Origin: Candidatus Woesearchaeota archaeon
GTDB lineage: Archaea > Nanobdellota > Nanobdellia > Woesearchaeales > UBA9642
Length of the DNA stretch: 56,580 bases
Direction: 5' to 3'
NCBI GenBank assembly: GCA_016928115.1
Contig: JAFGLI010000013.1
Coordinates: 1-56,580 of the forward strand
Under the pieces are notes generated by a model. It saw only the letters and a program-made list of their open reading frames with translations, ran no database searches and was not told the DNA's origin. Positions 55,782 to 56,580 of the stretch are shown here, in pieces; position 1 is the first letter of the stretch; every line of letters starts with the position of its first letter. Made by a program: the position numbers and the translations under genes.

Positions 55782-56580
55782 TCAAGAATTATCTTTTATA
55801 TCTATCCTGGCTTTTTCTTTATCAGATAAAGCAGGATATACTTTTTTTATTGTATTTTTTAAAGACCCATTTAAATAACTGGAATATTTATAATCATAGT
55901 TATCTAAAACATCAAGTATCTGAACTAAGTTTTCATAATTCTCTAATTTGCCTTTTTTTATTTCACTTAATATAGGATAACAGTATTTTTTAACTATTCC
56001 GTCTAAAATAAAATAATCCAGAGAATATTCAGAAAGACCAAATCTTTTTATTAACTCTTTTGTTTCACCTATTAATGAATCAATTTCTTTTATTGAATTA
56101 GAATCCAGGTCATTATCAGGATATATTTTTAAACTCAATTCATCAAGCAAAATCTTATATCTTTTAGATGAGCCTTTCTTCAGGGCTTTTTCAATAATTG
56201 ACTCATCAAAGCCCAATTCATCCGCAAGTTTAGTTGCTCTTAGCTCATAATCCTCGCCCACATATTTAAAATAGCCGTTTTCTATGAAAACTATGGATTC
56301 ATCAAATTCCTTTTTGCATCCTTTTTTATAGGAATCATCTACAATTTTTACAAGAGATTTTTTATTTAGACCGTATTCAGAAAGTTTTTCACTAAAAAAA
56401 TCAGCATTTATTTTATAATTAAGTCTGCCTGAAACAAGCGAATCAAGCGAAATATCAAATGCTTGTTTATATGTTAATAATTTTTTTGTATTTTTATAAT
56501 CATGATTAAAATAAAAATTACTAATAAAACTAAAGCAAGACAATACTAATCCCCCCAGATATAACAAATTTTTTTTATTC
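55782..56580 (-). CDS. Membrane-anchored protein, partial (5' end beyond window)
   Basis: At least 261 residues, with the frame open to the right edge, so the start is outside. The visible N-terminus is hydrophobic (LLYLGGLVLSCFSFISNFYF), a signal or anchor helix, and could even contain a lipobox-like Cys. The rest is helical and Lys/Glu/Leu-rich with repeated motifs of the type SEYGLNKKSLVKIVDDSYKKG and ADELGFDESIIEKALKKG, about 85 residues apart, suggesting two related helical repeats. Not recognised. Confidence 0.6.
   Translation of the reverse strand, partial: NKKNLLYLGGLVLSCFSFISNFYFNHDYKNTKKLLTYKQAFDISLDSLVSGRLNYKINADFFSEKLSEYGLNKKSLVKIVDDSYKKGCKKEFDESIVFIENGYFKYVGEDYELRATKLADELGFDESIIEKALKKGSSKRYKILLDELSLKIYPDNDLDSNSIKEIDSLIGETKELIKRFGLSEYSLDYFILDGIVKKYCYPILSEIKKGKLENYENLVQILDVLDNYDYKYSSYLNGSLKNTIKKVYPALSDKEKARIDIKDNS

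Overview
The window is AT-rich DNA from a small-genome archaeon. Archaeal/eukaryote-type genes fix the domain: eL42, eS27, eS8, eL21, eL15, eS6, uL16, eS17, aIF2-alpha, aIF1A, Cbf5/Nop10, GINS, Alba, the Rrp4/Rrp41/Rrp42 exosome, RpoF and RpoK. A methanococcal-style S-layer protein, several pilin-like genes, bacterial-looking LspA, AlaE and glucokinase, and many short orphan membrane proteins suggest a DPANN lineage of the Woesearchaeota/Pacearchaeota type. That placement is inference and no 16S gene is present.

Layout. 0-2.4 kb: tRNA-Pro with an AGG anticodon, a short Rad50, and the first copy of a structured RNA. 2.4-8.2 kb: a minus-strand run with a DUF192 gene and five pilin-like/pseudopilin genes, one carrying a von Willebrand A domain. 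8.8-11.9 kb: the conserved archaeal operon eL42-eS27-aIF2alpha-Nop10-PAC2, a second copy of the structured RNA, and a GINS gene. 12-20.7 kb: a radical SAM enzyme and the cell-surface genes (a large CARDB-like protein, the S-layer protein with long leader and strong terminator, an N-glycosylation-rich Ig-like protein) around an AbiEi-like regulator. 20.7-27.7 kb: a tRNA-Leu with two predicted introns and ribosomal/RNA-modification genes, interrupted by palindromic repeat elements. 27.9-37.7 kb: a mixed region with an amino-acid permease fused to a methyltransferase, SppA, RDD, aIF1A, LspA, DNA glycosylase, AlaE and orphans. 37.8-41.4 kb: eS17-Alba-RtcA and a long Lys/Glu coiled-coil protein. 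41.5-47.4 kb: sugar activation (glucokinase, PGI/PMI, phosphohexomutase, and a nucleotidyltransferase fused to a DNA-binding domain). 49.2-53.5 kb: the proteasome/SBDS/exosome superoperon with RpoK. 53.5-56.6 kb: a small membrane protein, Hsp20, a repeat lipoprotein and a gene running off the right edge.

How the parts fit. The sugar-activation genes could feed glycosylation of the Asn-x-Ser/Thr-rich surface proteins. LspA and the lipobox protein at 54.5 kb are a plausible enzyme-substrate pair. Cbf5, Nop10, Pop5, SBDS and the exosome form an RNA-processing set.

The most unusual signals are non-coding. (1) Two arrays (24.08-24.27 and 49.02-49.14 kb), plus decayed relatives, consist of distinct GAA...TTC palindromes separated by a short word that alternates in orientation, and each array ends exactly at a TATA box. 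(2) A three-helix RNA is present twice, with compensatory base changes between the copies. (3) Palindromic elements sit against the 3' ends of both tRNA genes, one with a duplicated tRNA end. (4) tRNA-Leu carries a D-arm intron as well as an anticodon-loop intron.
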